Assembly: GCA_013368325.1 (NCBI GenBank)
Contig: JAACJK010000016.1
Span: 124,001 to 188,000, forward strand
Direction of reading: 5' to 3'
DNA from: Ephemerocybe angulata
Lineage: Eukaryota > Basidiomycota > Agaricomycetes > Agaricales > Psathyrellaceae
DNA length: 64,000 nt
A model generated the notes under the pieces. The model did not search any database, was not told the origin of the DNA, and worked only from the letters and a program-made list of their open reading frames with translations. Of this stretch, positions 1 to 11,918 are shown piece by piece (position 1 is the first letter of the stretch; every line of letters begins with the position of its first letter). The position numbers and the translations under genes were made by a program.

Positions 1-1290
1 TAGTATACATGACAGGGAGTTTGTACTGACTGTAGTACATACATAGTATGTCCGTATCTGACTTGGCCTCCATCCAGGTCCCAGTGCCAATTAAACCGTC
101 CTGCCCAACGGCGGGCGTGTGACCGTCTCCTCTTCCTCTGTTCCTCCTCTTCCTCCATCGCCTCGTCCTTCAACCTGAACGGAAGTAGGGAGGGTAAACG
201 AAGTGTGATCCATGTAGACTTCTGACAGAGTACTGGTTGCAGAGTACGCCGTGGACAGGGAGCTGAGAGGTACGCGTAACGCGGTTGATATTACGGCTGT
301 GGGGACTCGGTTGTGACGTCGTTTGAAGACGACACATCTGCCACGGTACAGCTTGTTGCCTCTAAACGGAGCAGATTGGTAGTGTAATACTAGGTATATC
401 GCATTTCCAGCTCAAGTGCCAATGCTATGATAGAACACTTATGCTGAATAAATTGTAAGCGCCCATGCCGAGTCAGGTTTCAGCTACTGAGGCATCGCCG
501 CATCGGCAAAAATTGTGAAACACGGATAAGAGCATATCTCACAATGTGCGTAGGCTATGTCGGGGGCGGGTGCTGACCTTCAGCATGGAATAGTCATGAA
601 TTTCAAATTGTTATCTATCTCCTGGTGGATACAAGAGAAGGTTGCTGGGTGCACTACTACTGTACTACTGGGCTAGGAATCTGCAATATTGCCCACTTTA
701 TACAAATGAACACTCGAATAGGAAGAGGTTGGGTTGGAAAAGACTGTAATGACAGGATAGACGCCCACATCTGACTGTCATATTGAAGCCGAAGAGAATC
801 CGGCATAAGGCGCTTATACTTATCATGCGCGCGATGTGGGCTCACATGCGGAAGAGGTTCAATAAGCGCCCACGTGGTGTACAGCCCACCCACGCACCTA
901 GAGCATATGTCGCAGGCTACTCAGGTCCAGAGATATGACTCCATCATGTTTTGAAACACGCTAAACCGGGTTTGAAGGTGGATACGGTGGATAACGAGGC
1001 ACGTATGCAGGTCTGGTTGCGCAGACAGGCAATACTTGCCAGGAGTCGGAGCAAGGATTACTGCTAGAGCACCATTTGTATAAATAGGGGGAAAATGCAC
1101 TCAGCGTAGCTCAGCTTCAACCCTCTGTTCGAAGTTTTCCACCCGATACATATTCCTGAGTTGAGCCTCTGCTCCTCGAGTCCCGTCAAACTACCAACAT
1201 CCTGAAGATAGCCCCGCTGCGATAGGTAAGAGCTATTACGCTGTCATATTAACTTTATATCCCTCTGATATCTCGGACTATTGCTCAGCT
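1..1290. other. Single-copy stretch, no gene recognised before 1291
   Basis: No convincing coding signal was found before the cysteine-motif gene at 1291. The only clear element is a TATA-like box at 1079-1087. An open frame on the minus strand (657-893) has no ATG and no family resemblance, so it is not called. Confidence 0.5.
1079..1087 (+). promoter_or_regulatory. TATA box upstream of the 1291 gene
   Basis: TATAAATAG lies about 205 bp before the ATG at 1291. The leader between them contains a possible donor (GGTAAGAG near 1224), so part of it may be a 5' untranslated intron. The role is inferred from position only. Confidence 0.45.
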
Positions 1291-1598
1291 ATGAGCAACT
1301 TAGGGCGATGTGTAAACAAGAAGTGCGAGTTTGGGTGCACGGTCTTTTTCTCGCTCACTTCTGACCCTGGATTGGATATCCGGGGGCAGAAGTGCCTTTG
1401 TGGTTGCTTTGGAATGCAACACGAGCAGGGAGCGAGTGGAAATAGTACAGGTAGTGCAGAGACTAACTCTGGAATGGTATGTTCATTTCATTTATACCAT
1501 TATAGCTATACTGAGTTTAATTTATGACAACTGTGTATTAGGGAAGTGCTCCCTCGTTTGAGTCAGACGCAGCTGCAGGTTCAGGGCCCCTGGGTTGA
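1291..1598 (+). pseudogene. 5' part of a small cysteine-motif protein gene, cut off by a repeat
   Basis: Two exons read cleanly: 1291-1476 and 1542-1598, with a 65-nt intron at 1477-1541 (donor GTATGT, acceptor TTAG). The protein begins MSNLGRCVNKKC and has cysteines at about residues 7, 12, 16 and then a C-L-C-G-C-FGMQH cluster, a compact arrangement that could bind metal. The tail is serine/alanine rich (GSAPSFES). The last codons and the stop at 1596-1598 lie inside the direct repeat that starts at 1580 and recurs at 10254, so the original gene continued elsewhere and this copy is truncated. I do not recognise the family with certainty. Confidence 0.55.
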
Positions 1599-3209
1599 GT
1601 TTTGGTCAAAAATGGGGGTCACAGAAAATTCTGGCAAACTATACCGATGTTTAGGGACATATATGGAGGTCATATATCCCAAATATCTCGAATTTCGGCG
1701 GACCCAATCTTCCTCCAGAAGGGGTGCAATGTGGGAATCGGCCTAGGCCTGGTTTGCACTAATTGGGATCCCTAAAAATCGGGGTATTGATTTTATGCAT
1801 TTGCATATACTCCTGGGAGGACACATGCCAAGTTTCGTGATTTATGGAGCCCTATGCAGGGCGCTAGAGCTGGAATAGGTACGAGGGGGAGACCATTGCC
1901 TGGTCAATGCAATATGTTTGCATAATTCGTAAAAACGTGCACATGGTAAGGTAAGGGTAGTATCAATATGGGTGCCAAGTTAGGGCCTTTATGGGTGATT
2001 ATTGCATGAGATATGGGGCTGCCATTCTGGGAGGGAGGAGGAGAAGGTATATCCGGGGATATGTCCAAATTGGGAAGGCGCGTACAAACATCATGCAAAC
2101 AAAGAAATGGATGACTGCCAAATTGGGCAGGCATGCAAGCTGTTACAAACAAAGGACTGTCCATGGATCCCCATTGCCATATAGGCCCGAGGGCACCCTT
2201 GCACATATTTGGCATGAATGCACCGTGGTGTTCTTTCAATTTCATTTTGTCAACAAAGGCATGCCCATCCATTCCACAGTGTTACTGTCATGTTCCGACC
2301 GTTGCCCCGGGCATTTGTTAGCAAGGTGTTAGCCAAGCAAACAGAATGGCCTGTGTCATATATTCATCCCTGAGGTATCTTTACCAATTTACTCGAGTAT
2401 TAATGATCCTTCCCTTATATCAAAGCAGTGCATTCGGCGTGTGTTCCATGAACACCATTAAGCTAACTTTTCTCTTGGTTCTTCGATAGGAGTGCCCCGG
2501 AGGTGATGTGTAAGTATATAAGATTACATTGAAAAGAACAGCCCTGACTCGACAGGCCCGGGAACTCATGCCAGAGGTCTTGCAATTCAAATCATGGCTT
2601 GAGAATCGAGATGGAATGACGGGTATTGGGCGGGTTCAAGATAGACCACAACGACGCCACCTGAAGGGCAGCATGCTGGATGCGATGCGAGTACAGAAAG
2701 GTACATCTCAAATCTTCTAGTGCAGGTTAACCTGTTTGTGTGAGTAACCTTAGGATCAACCTGCATGCTAGTCAGAGCACACTGAAGGTGATGGAGGTAG
2801 TATCTGGTATTGCATAAGTATTGTACGGTATGTGCGCGTATGAGGTTTGGGTCCTCGATGGACGGGGTTGAGTTGGACTGGATGACTGGAAGCAGGATGT
2901 CTTTGTGGTGTCTGTCGGGAGGCTGGATGAGTACGCCATTGACATACATCGTGAAGTAGTCGAGTATTCTTCCTCGCTACCCGTGTCATCGCGCCGTGTC
3001 CAGGTGTGTCTCCTCAATGTCGAGATCTGTGTCACCCTTGTCCGTCCCACCGTCTTTGCTCTTGTTTATGCTAATGGAAGACCTGCCCCTGGATGAGGAC
3101 ATCGAATCGCTCGACTTGAGCGTTAACGTAAAGTCGACCGCCATTTTCCTTTCAGGCTCCCCTTCTGCTATTCTCGATGATGATGATGTGAGTGCATCGG
3201 TTTGCATGG
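1580..3209 (+). repeat. Long direct repeat R1, copy a
   Basis: This stretch repeats almost exactly at 10254-11918. Copy a lacks about 45 bp present in copy b near 11124-11168. It contains one member of the nine-copy palindromic repeat (about 2094-2161) and one member of an intron-like block (donor GTAAGT near 2511, pyrimidine-poor 3' end GACTCGACAG). A minus-strand frame at 2587-2949 vaguely resembles the segment around a retroelement RT active site but lacks the two aspartates, so no coding call is made. R1 overlaps a second repeat, R2, at its right end. Confidence 0.85.
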
Positions 3210-3865
3210 GCTTTACCGTTTAGTTGACCATGGTTCCTCGAAGGACGAAGGACGACGCTCCTTCCGACAGTCCTCTGTAGGACAACGCTCCTCTGAACTC
3301 CGAAGGACGAAGGATGAACTCCGAACTCCGAAGGACGAAGGGCGGACAAAGTACAAAGGGCGGACGAAGGACAAAGGATCCTCCGAAGGGCAGAGGCTGC
3401 TCCAACAGGCAGAGGCCGCGACGAACATGGCTGGCTACAAGCGAAATACGATGCTATGCTGCAGGAAGCCCTTGAGCGACATCATGGCAAACCTCCCCTC
3501 AGAGGAGGAGGCATGCTTGAATTGATGCAGATCATTTGACATAACTCACTCTGATGGCTTCCAGGTCGACACGATACCGCTGAACACCCCTTGGTTCTTT
3601 TCTCGTCCTCACCTACTGTTGCGTGACAGTGCCCACTCATGAGTTGGCTTCATGCGCTATGTGCACAAACAATGTGCAAACAAAGAAATGGATGACTGCC
3701 AAATTTGGGCAACCGTGCAAGCGGTTGCAAACAAAGAAATGGCCAGTCATTTTGCTGCTGTCATGTTCCTCCTGTCGACCTAGGCACCGTCACGCTGTAA
3801 AGCCCAACGATGCTTACCCCTGCAGCCTGGGTCCGTTATCGAGGCTGGCTGAGTCGAGAGCCAGT
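3077..3865 (+). repeat. Direct repeat R2, copy a
   Basis: This matches 13321-14075 closely; a shorter version recurs at about 5190-5560. It carries a purine-rich run built from GAAGGACGAAGGAC-type words (about 3238-3385) and one copy of the nine-copy palindromic repeat (about 3651-3745). No coding function is evident. Confidence 0.8.
3651..3745 (+). repeat. Representative of a nine-copy palindromic repeat
   Basis: The core is a near-palindrome, TGCCAAATTTGGGCA, flanked on both sides by CAAACAAAGAAATGG. Copies lie at about 2094, 3651, 5463, 10768, 12231, 13863, 17029, 20508 and 23321, all in plus orientation. The copy at 20540 is closer to a perfect palindrome (TGCCCAATTTGGGCA). A minus-strand frame stays open in several copies, but that follows from DNA conservation. 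The copies sit inside larger repeats and outside them, so the unit probably moved or was amplified separately. Class unknown. Confidence 0.7.
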
Positions 3866-4117
3866 CCGAGCACCGCATCCCTCACCGATGTTCCGCATGG
3901 GAAGGTTCTCGTGGAAGAGCCGACCCACGATGTCACCGATGGACAGGAACTGTCGGAAGGGGTGACAAAGGGGTGGTCACCCCTTTCAGACAGGCCAATC
4001 TCCGGGTGGCCCCTCCGAAGGCCCTGCTATGGGCAGAGACTGATCCGAAGGGCGGAGGCTGAAAGGCACAACAATTACAAATTGAACAGAGATGGAGAAG
4101 GTATCGAAGAAGTTCGC

Positions 4118-4462
4118 GTGTTGCACCAAATAAGGAGCTTCCAAGCGTCCACCGAGCTCCTCATTCGGAAGACGCCTTTCCAAAGACTCGTCCGCAGTTT
4201 GAGGGAGTTCCTGGAAGGATGGATGAGCGCGGAGGTCGCTCCCCATTTCTGACCAGGGCAGACTGTGTTGCACCAAATAAGGGGGTTCCTCGTCATTCGG
4301 AAGACGCCTTTCCAAAGACTCATCCGCAGTTTGAGGGAGTTCCTGGAAGGATGGATGAGCGGGGAGGTCGCTCCCTGTTTCCGACCAGGGCAGACTGTGT
4401 TGCACCAAATAAGGCGCTTCCAAGCGTCCACCGAGCTCCTCATTCGGAAGATGCCTTTCCGG
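4118..4462 (+). pseudogene. Three tandem histone H3 fragments
   Basis: Three open pieces (4118-4195, 4253-4327, 4385-4462) each encode the H3 segment from the end of the N-terminal tail through helix alpha-1. The third reads [16 protein letters not shown], then ELLIRKMPF, matching the conserved H3 stretch with STELLIRK and PFQRLVR. The middle one has lost about seven residues between IRG and VIRK. The first two are followed by a shared [16 protein letters not shown] sequence and all three are separated by short repeat sequence, so they are tandem duplicates of one captured piece, not a working histone gene. A longer H3 copy is at 17734-18170. Confidence 0.75.
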
Positions 4463-4514
4463 AGGGGGCTCCGAAGGGCGGAGGGCGACCAGAGGGGCGG
4501 AGGGCGACCAGAGG

Positions 4515-4920
4515 GGCTACCAGTGACACCGGAGGACTTCACGTGTTTCTTGGGCTTGCATTCTTTGTAGACAACCTTTCTGTATTGAGAGTTCCCCTAG
4601 CTTCCCCATTCCTGCGTCTATGAAGTCGTCATCGCCTATAATGCAGTTAAAGTCAACTGTAAGTCTGGACCCCTGATTCATTATCCGAAAGAGCCTTACT
4701 TGTGAGAGTTAAATCTCCAAACATGAAAGGCCGGAAGCAAGAGGTAATAAAGATTCTCCGCCTTGAGTCTCGGGTGCATGACTGTCCTCGCCACGAGTGA
4801 CACGGGCATCGAGCTCGCACCTGAGGTCGCCATGCACTCGATGATCATGCCCTTCATCTCGGCATCGCCCTCCTCCTTTACGGCAGCTTGACTCTGCTCA
4901 CCTCCCTTGGGCGGCGACTC
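4515..4920 (-). pseudogene. Unrecognised spliced gene fragment
   Basis: On the minus strand 4920-4700 is open and protein-like: acidic/lysine-rich (VKEEGDAEMKG), then SGASSMPVSLVARTVM. It ends at a good donor, GTAAGG. A 64-nt intron (4636-4699) with a TTGAC-like branch site ends in ATTATAG, followed by exon-like sequence towards 4515 that includes [11 protein letters not shown] in one frame. The frames do not join into a long protein. Both ends abut CTCCGAAGGGCGGAG-type repeats. It may be another captured host gene piece; I do not recognise the family. Confidence 0.35.
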
Positions 4921-5817
4921 CAGCGTGAACGGAGGGCGCTCCGAAGGGCGGAGGGCGCTCCGAAGGGCAGAGTTTGAGGGAGTTCCTGGAAGGATGGATG
5001 TGCATGCCTGGATGGAAGGTCTGGCATGTAGGAGGAGATCTTCTCCAAGATCTACACTACGTTATGGGGCTAGGCAGGAGGAATGTCGGCACAGTAGGTG
5101 GCCGTGCTCCAGCGTGGATTGTTGGCAACACCTTTCTCTACGTCTCCCCTCCTTGCGAGGGGCAGTGGCCGGCCCATGATGACACTGATGGACAAGGAAG
5201 GAGGCCGCTCCAGCGGGCGGAGGCCGCGGCGAACATGGCCAGCTACAAGCGAAATACGATGCTATGCTGCAGGAAACCCTTGAGCGACATCATGGCAAAC
5301 CTCCCCTCAGAGGAGGAGGCATGCTTGAATTGACGCAGATCATTTGGCATAACTTACTCTGATGGCTTCCAGGTCGACATGATACCGCTGAACACTCCTT
5401 GGTTCTTTTCTCGCCCTCACCCAATGCTGCTTGACGGTGCCTACTCATGCAGTTGGCTTCATGCGCTATGTGCACAAACAATGTGCAAACAAAGAAATGG
5501 ATGACTGCCAAATTTGGGCAACCGTGCAAGTGGTTGCAAACAAAGACATGGCCACAAAGGACGAAGGCCGGATGAAGCACCAATCCATCCCCTGTTTTTC
5601 ACTGTTCACAGTGGAACTCTGCAATGCCTCCGAGTGTCTGTGTCGCGACCTCGGACATCGACGACGACAATCGGAAAACTGTTCAGGGAAGTTAACTGTT
5701 CCATATAAGGACCCTTTATGAGAAGACCTCGATCAGAGGTCTGGTAGCCCTGGGGTTATAAGAAGTGGGACTTTGAGGGTGTGGCGGGTCAGGAGGCATG
5801 CACTGATAACATTGGAC

Positions 5818-5895
5818 TCTATGACAAAGCCACTTGGTCGCGTCAAGTTTGTCGAGTTCAGGGAACAACTAGGACTTGAGTTTTACTCGCCTTAG
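5818..5895 (+). pseudogene. C-terminal end of a copia polyprotein (RNase H tail)
   Basis: The reading frame encodes SMTKPLGRVKFVEFREQLGL and a few more residues before a TAG at 5893-5895. This is the characteristic last segment of Ty1/copia Pol, where a T-K-P/A-L-x-R-V-x-F motif follows the RNase H domain. Just upstream (near 5802-5817) a frame break separates it from DNI, the usual preceding residues. The rest of the element is missing, and repeat sequence shared with 13200-13310 lies directly upstream. A polypurine tract (AGGGGGAG, 5931-5938) and an LTR follow, which is the expected copia order. Confidence 0.7.
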
Positions 5896-5938
5896 GTCCG
5901 CTCAGCGATCTCTGAGAGATGCACTTAGCGAGGGGGAG

Positions 5939-6296
5939 TGTTGAACTTATCTTATCTTATCTTATCTCTGATTAGATTAGATTAGTATCTAGAACATTCT
6001 TTACTTTTCTATCACTCCATTCCTTCTCTCCATTCTTATCGATATGCTGTATGGACTGATATCATAGCTTACTCATTGCTTACTCGTACCTTCACAGCAT
6101 TCCTCGTCACACCTCTATTGTTCTCTCTGTGACTTGTCACGCTCTCTACATGTATAAATACCCTGTAGTTAGACCTCAATCTATATCGACTTTACCAGTC
6201 ATCTCAGTAGTCACTTAGTTAGCCTCTTAGCTAGTCTCTCTCAGTAAGTCTAGTTAGCCTTAGCCGCTGCGCTTAGTGTAGTGCTACTTCTATACA
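5939..6296 (+). mobile_element. 3' LTR of a copia element
   Basis: The LTR starts TGTTGAAC right after the polypurine tract AGGGGGAG and probably ends in TATACA at 6296, about 358 bp. It opens with an ATCTT microsatellite (5947-5967) and has a TATA box, TATAAATA, at about 6152-6159. No partner LTR is visible, so no target duplication can be checked and the right boundary is approximate. It lies next to the 3' end of the CxC5/CxC6 gene and may be the cause of that gene's truncation. Confidence 0.65.
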
Positions 6297-6504
6297 TCGT
6301 ACCCGAGTCAGGTGGTGGTGCGACGAATAGACTTGCATCGATGGATTTGCTGGGTCGGTGAGATTGGGGCATTCAGAAACCCTGGGCCGTTCTCTGTCCC
6401 TGTCAGGCTGTCAGTGGTTCGGATAAAGGGATTGTTAAGGATAACACACGTATAATAGACCATTGCCGCAAATGCACGTCTCGCACCCTCCACGAGTGTA
6501 TTCC

Positions 6505-8380
6505 TCAATCCCGTTGACTCCCAAGCTGTGTCGGTCCCTTACGCTGGTACCCCATGTTCGCTCGACATGCCCCTGACCCTATCCTTCTGCCCATTAGCTC
6601 TGCCTGTCGCTTGCACAACGAAGTATGTTTACGCGTCACGATAACACCATTTGGTGCCTCAGAGCCGTACATGGTCGCTCTCCCAAGAATGACTCCGCAC
6701 GAGGCAACACAGAGCTCTTCATTATGAGTTCGGCGTCGTCCAAAGCGCGCCTTCAGCGTCCGATTGCCCCCTTCTGGCTTTCCCTCACAAGAATCCGAGC
6801 CATTTTCATCTTCACTCTCGTCTCCAGCATCAAGTGGGGGATGGTTAACAGGTGCACTCTTGCGCTCCCGATCTCTCCTACGCTTCAGCTGAAAAACAGA
6901 CTTTGCTTCTTCCAGCAAGTGGGTCTCGAAAGCGCGGTGGTCGGGATTAGCACAGGTGCGGAAGCCAGTCTCTGCTAGGTCACTGCAGATATCAAGACAG
7001 CAGATGTAGTTCATTCCTTCGTGTTCGCTGCAGTGCCGGCTGTTGACAGTTGCGAGCGGATTGTCGCAGTCTGGCTTCCCACAGCAAGGACGACCGACAG
7101 TAACCCCGTCAACCACAACAGATCGAACATATTGAGGATCTTAATTCTAGACTTAGTTTTCGCAGCCTTTAATTATAGAATCAAAGCACGCACCTCCTGA
7201 TTCATCCTCGGTTATCCAGCAGCACACTTCGCATCCGTGATTCCACTCGGGCTGACCTGTACCGACATATCGATCGTTCCGCCTCTTCAAGCCTTGGGAG
7301 ATGCGTACGGCATGGCTAGGTACGTCGTGATTGAGCTCCAGCGTAGTACCACATTCCCGGTGATCATTTTGAAGCCAATACATGAGGACTGCATTCCAAA
7401 CGAGCTCTGTATCAAGCGTGAGGCGCGTGGAGTAATTGACAGGAAGGAGCGACTGAAACGGATGGATTTCCGCGATGCTGGCTCTGTAAATTCGGGCACA
7501 GTTTGTGGCAGACGTCCTTAACAATGGAAGCTATGCATTAGCTGGCACGTTTAGAATATAGGGTAGGCGTAGACTAACCAAGAATTAACCATCATCGAGC
7601 TAAACATGGCACAAGTCTTGTCGTCTACATAGACATGCTCAACGGCCTGTGTGTACTGTCGTACTTCGCGGTAGTATGTTCTTGCTGCGCTGTGGAGGTA
7701 ATAGCTGTAATAGTATCGAGTATTACAACCTGAGCACGGATGCGGTCAATACTCAATGAACAGTGCTCAGTGCTTGCCAGCAGTGCGTACCTCGACAATA
7801 TAAAGATATTGCTTTGGCCGGTTGCGGTCCATGCTCTCGAGTGAAGGTAGCAACGTCTACACGCAGTGGCTCAACGAGCTCACGATGTCGTCCGATGGTC
7901 TTGTCACCTTTCGCTGGATATTGAATACAATTTGGGTCAAGACAGACCCTTGTGGGAGGCAAGAGACAGGGAAAGGCTGAAACAGTCTTTAGATATCAGT
8001 CGCCGGAGGGAAATGAACAAGATTCACGTACCAATGTCCCGAGGGTGTCCCTCTTTGAGAAAGTGTGCGATGTAACCACTCGCTAGCTCACTTTCTGCCG
8101 CCTCGTCCTGATCTGCTTCCCAAATAACCTCTTTGAGTGCCCACCACAAAAGCTTCACGATGTCGTCCTTCAAGCCCAGAGAAGCAGCCAGGAAGTCGTG
8201 GATATACCGGGGCTGCGTCGGGAGCGGGGCCTGCGTGTAAGGTGACTGTGCGAGCTTGAGGTACGGCTTCACGAGGGTACACAGGTTGACGAAATGGAGC
8301 ATATCCTGGAGAGCAACCATCTCATAGAGATGACGATACTCCTTTAGGGCACACACCACTTTGTCCAATGAGACGGACAT
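6505..8380 (-). CDS. KDZ-associated CxC5/CxC6 cysteine-cluster protein, probably 3'-truncated
   Basis: Five minus-strand exons join without a stop: 8380-8032, 7976-7791, 7729-7579, 7516-7194 and 7139-6505 (547 aa), with introns of 55, 61, 62 and 54 nt. The start is the ATG giving MSVSLDKVVCAL, chosen because this family usually begins close to its helical N-terminal part. The CxC5-like half has CLDPNC, SLYCRGC and ATNCARIY; the CxC6-like half has GRPCCGKPDC, CCLDIC, FRTC and RTHNEEL. By family knowledge such proteins are encoded beside KDZ (Kyakuja-Dileera-Zisupton) DNA transposases; their biochemical role is not established. After GSEAPNG the family resemblance stops, so the end of the protein is lost or decayed, near a copia LTR at 6296. 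No transposase gene is seen in the window. Confidence 0.8.
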
Positions 8381-10253
8381 TGCAGAGGTCAGGGATACAA
8401 CTTGGATCCAACTTGAATTTACATCGGGATGGTGGGAATACAAGCTCCTTTCTCCCTCCTCGCTATGTTCGCAGTTCGCAGTTCGTCGTTCGGGAGGTTC
8501 AACATGCTTGTCATTGGAGAGGTAAGGGATTACAGTACATGTAAATCCAGGTGTGGTTGTCGTTCTCATACATAAATCCCTGTCATAACATGGCTATAGT
8601 TATGTATAATCCCTCATTACTGCTGTCACGACATTTCTGCATGCTCCTACCTGTCTTATGTATAATGCTACCATGTCACCAACCCTGGTCATTTATATAT
8701 AATCATTCAACTTCAAATGTGTCCGTACACTAAATCGGGATGGTGCCAAATATGGGCGATGATTTTCCACACCATTCCGGGGCATCGGGCAGCACCAGAT
8801 GTAGGCCCCGCTCACTGCCTGGGCCAGTATACACCTCATTTCCCCATATACCAGAAATATTTCTGCGCATCCCATTAGCAAGGTAATGTGTGGTACTATA
8901 TCACTGAGGTCCGGGCCTTGAACCGCCATATATACAGCAATTCTCTTGCATTCCCTCCTTGTACCAGTGCTTTTAGCGCAGATCAGGGCTCCATGCAGCA
9001 GTTAATGGGTATTTGGGGAGTACTATAACTAGTGTTCTTACTTGGATAGCCATCTCCCAGAATTTTGTGCTTCAAATTTCATATAACCCTCGAAATTTGC
9101 GAAATTTAATAGCAGCCTAGGATTGGTCCTTTGGAGGGCCCATTTGGGGTAGTGGGGACTCGGGGGTACCTGTATATAGTAGACAGATACATATAACATA
9201 ATTTTAAAAGGCTTCCCTGGTTCCCAGCTCGGTCTTTAGACCAGTAGGGGCGAAGCTCGATATTTTACCAATTATCCCACTGTTTTCCTGAATACTAGGG
9301 GCATAATGAATACAAGCAGAAATCTAATCCAGCCATAAAATCGTAGCCGCAACCACGCAGAGACCGCAAAAAACCGATTTCAATTCCGACCAGTGGAAGG
9401 CCCTGCATAGAGTAAAAGTGATACAACTGACCATTTGATGCAAGATGAGCACATTAAGACTCAATGCCCAACTACAGAATATCGCACTACTCACCGTATT
9501 TTTTCTATATCATAACAAGATGTGAATCGTTTTCCCTGCGGTTTTTTTCTATCTATTCCTTGGTATTTCTCCGTTATATAAATACCATTTTGTAAGTGTA
9601 TATCCCGTGGGGGGACCTCCTAGAAAGCGAATGGTACAAGCAGGAGATGTGATAGTATATGGAGGCACCACCCCTGTTATCCCCCATAGATCGGTATTAC
9701 AATAGTCCTCAGTGCTTTTAAATTACTCTAATTATGCATTTGATATACTTATAACGCATTATATACTGATAGTGCATCTAAGAGTGAGGCCAAACCATGA
9801 TTCGGAATATTGGCAAAAAAACGAGCGCTTTACCCTTTTGATTCGATTTCTTTGTGCCTAAACTTGCGCAAATATGTAATATTCACATTGGCCTAAGTAA
9901 AATACCCTTTTATTAGCACATATTCCGCCCCAAACGCCCAGGGATCCCATTTTGTGTATGGGATCTGCTGAAAAGCGAAAATCACTGATTCTACATTAAT
10001 TAGCGCCCCCATCATGCTGTAAGGAGGTATATATTGTCTATATACATCTATATATCCTATAGTGCAAAAAGAATGGGATGAATCGAGGCACAACTGCATC
10101 AAAGTGGTGCTCAATGTACGGTTCACCAGGCAGAGGAACAATTTGATAGGCGCCGGTATCACATGCACGGTGGGAGTCCACAGCCGTATATGGTGCTACC
10201 TGTTTGGGCGGGCTCTGGCATTTGACGAGCGCCATTTATATATAATGCACACA
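8381..10253. other. AT-rich spacer without recognisable genes
   Basis: No protein-like frame, splice pattern or terminal repeat is convincing here. The stretch is more AT-rich than its surroundings, with several TATGTATAAT-like words at 8610-8710. The repeat R1 copy b begins directly at its right end. Confidence 0.5.
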
Positions 10254-11918
10254 TTCAGGGCCCCTGGGTTGAGTTTTGGTCAAAAATGGGGGTCACAGAA
10301 AATTCTGGCAAACTATACCAATGTTTAGGGACATATATGGAGGTCATATATCCCAAATACCTCGAATTTCGGCGGACCCAATCTTCCTCCAGAAGGGGTG
10401 CAATGTGGGAATCGGCCTAGGCCTGGTTTGCACTAATTGGGATCCCTAAAAATCGGGGTATTGATTTCATGCACTTGCATATACTCCTGGGAGGCCACAT
10501 GCCAAGTTTCGTGATTTATGGAGCCCTATGCAGGGTGCTAGAGCTGGAATAGGTACGAGGGGGAGACCATTGCCTGGCCAATGCAATATGTTTGCATAAT
10601 TCGTAAAAACGTGCACATGGTAAGGTAAGGGTAGTATCAATATGGGTGCCAAGTTAGGGCCTTTATGGGTGATTATTGCATGAGATACGGGGCTGCCATT
10701 CTGGGAGGGAGGAGGAGAAGGTATATCCGGGGATATGTCCAAATTGGGAAGGCGTGTACAAACATCATGCAAACAAAGAAATGGATGACTGCCAAATTGG
10801 GCATGCATGCAAGCTGTTACAAACAAAGGACTGTCCATGGATCCCCATTGCCATATAGGCCCGAGGGCACCCTTGCACATATTTGGCATGAATGCACCGT
10901 GGTATTCTTTCAATTTCATTTTGTCAACAAAGGCATGCCCATCCATTCCACAGTGTTACTGTCATGTTCCGACCGTTGCCCCGGGCATTTGTTAGCAAGG
11001 TGTTAGCCAAGCAAACAGAATGGCCTGTGTCATATATTCATCCCTGAGGTATCTTTACCAATTTACTCGAGTATTAATGATCCTTCCCTTATATCAAAGC
11101 AGTGCATTCGGTGTGTGTTCCATGCTACGACAGGTACATAGGCTTAGGGTTCTTTCTGGAAACACCATTAAGCTAACTTTTCTCTTGGTTCTTCGATAGG
11201 AGTGCCCCGGAGGTGATGTGTAAGTATATAAGATTACATTGAAAAGAACAGCCCTGACTCGACAGGCCCGGAAACTCATGCCAGAGGTCTTGCAATTCAA
11301 ATCATGGCTTGAGAATCGAGATGGAATGACGGGTATTGGGCGGGTTCAAGATAGACCACAACGACGCCACCTGAAGGGCAGCATGCTGGATGCGATGCGA
11401 GTACAGAAAGGTACATCTCAAATCTTCTAGTGCAGGTTAACCTGTTTGTTTGAGTAACCTTAGGATCAACCTGCATGCTAGTCAGAGCGCACTCAAGGTG
11501 ATGGAGGTAGTATCTGGTATTGCGTAAGTATTGTACGATATGTGCGCGTATGAGGTTTGGGTCCTCGATGGACGGGGTTGAGTTGGACTGGATGACTGGA
11601 AGCAGGATGTCTTTGTGGTGTCTGTCGGGAGGCTGGATGAGTACGCCATTGACATACATTGTGAAGTAGTCGAGTATTCTTCCTCGCTACCCGCGTCATC
11701 ACCCCGTGTCCGGGTGTGTCTCCTCAATGTCGAGATCTGTGTTACCCTTGTCCGTCCCACCGTCTTTGCTCTTGTTTATGCTGATGGAAGACCTGCTCCT
11801 GGATGAGGATGTCGAATTGCTCGACTTGAGCATTAACGTAAAGTCGACCCCATTTTCCTTTCAGGCTCCTCTTCTGCTGTTCTCCATGATGATGATGTGA
11901 GTGCATCAGTTTGCATGG
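10254..11918 (+). repeat. Long direct repeat R1, copy b
   Basis: This is the second copy of 1580-3209, nearly identical over its length and about 35-45 bp longer because of a segment near 11124-11168 missing from copy a. The same 45-bp segment recurs at about 20708-20750, so copy b is closer to the ancestral form. To the right it continues into sequence shared with 16710-16995 instead of R2. Confidence 0.85.

Noticed and set aside
2587..2949. Possible RT active-site segment on the minus strand of repeat R1
   Set aside because: MYVNGVLIQPPD vaguely recalls the region around a YxDD box, but both aspartates are missing and no flanking RT motifs are found.
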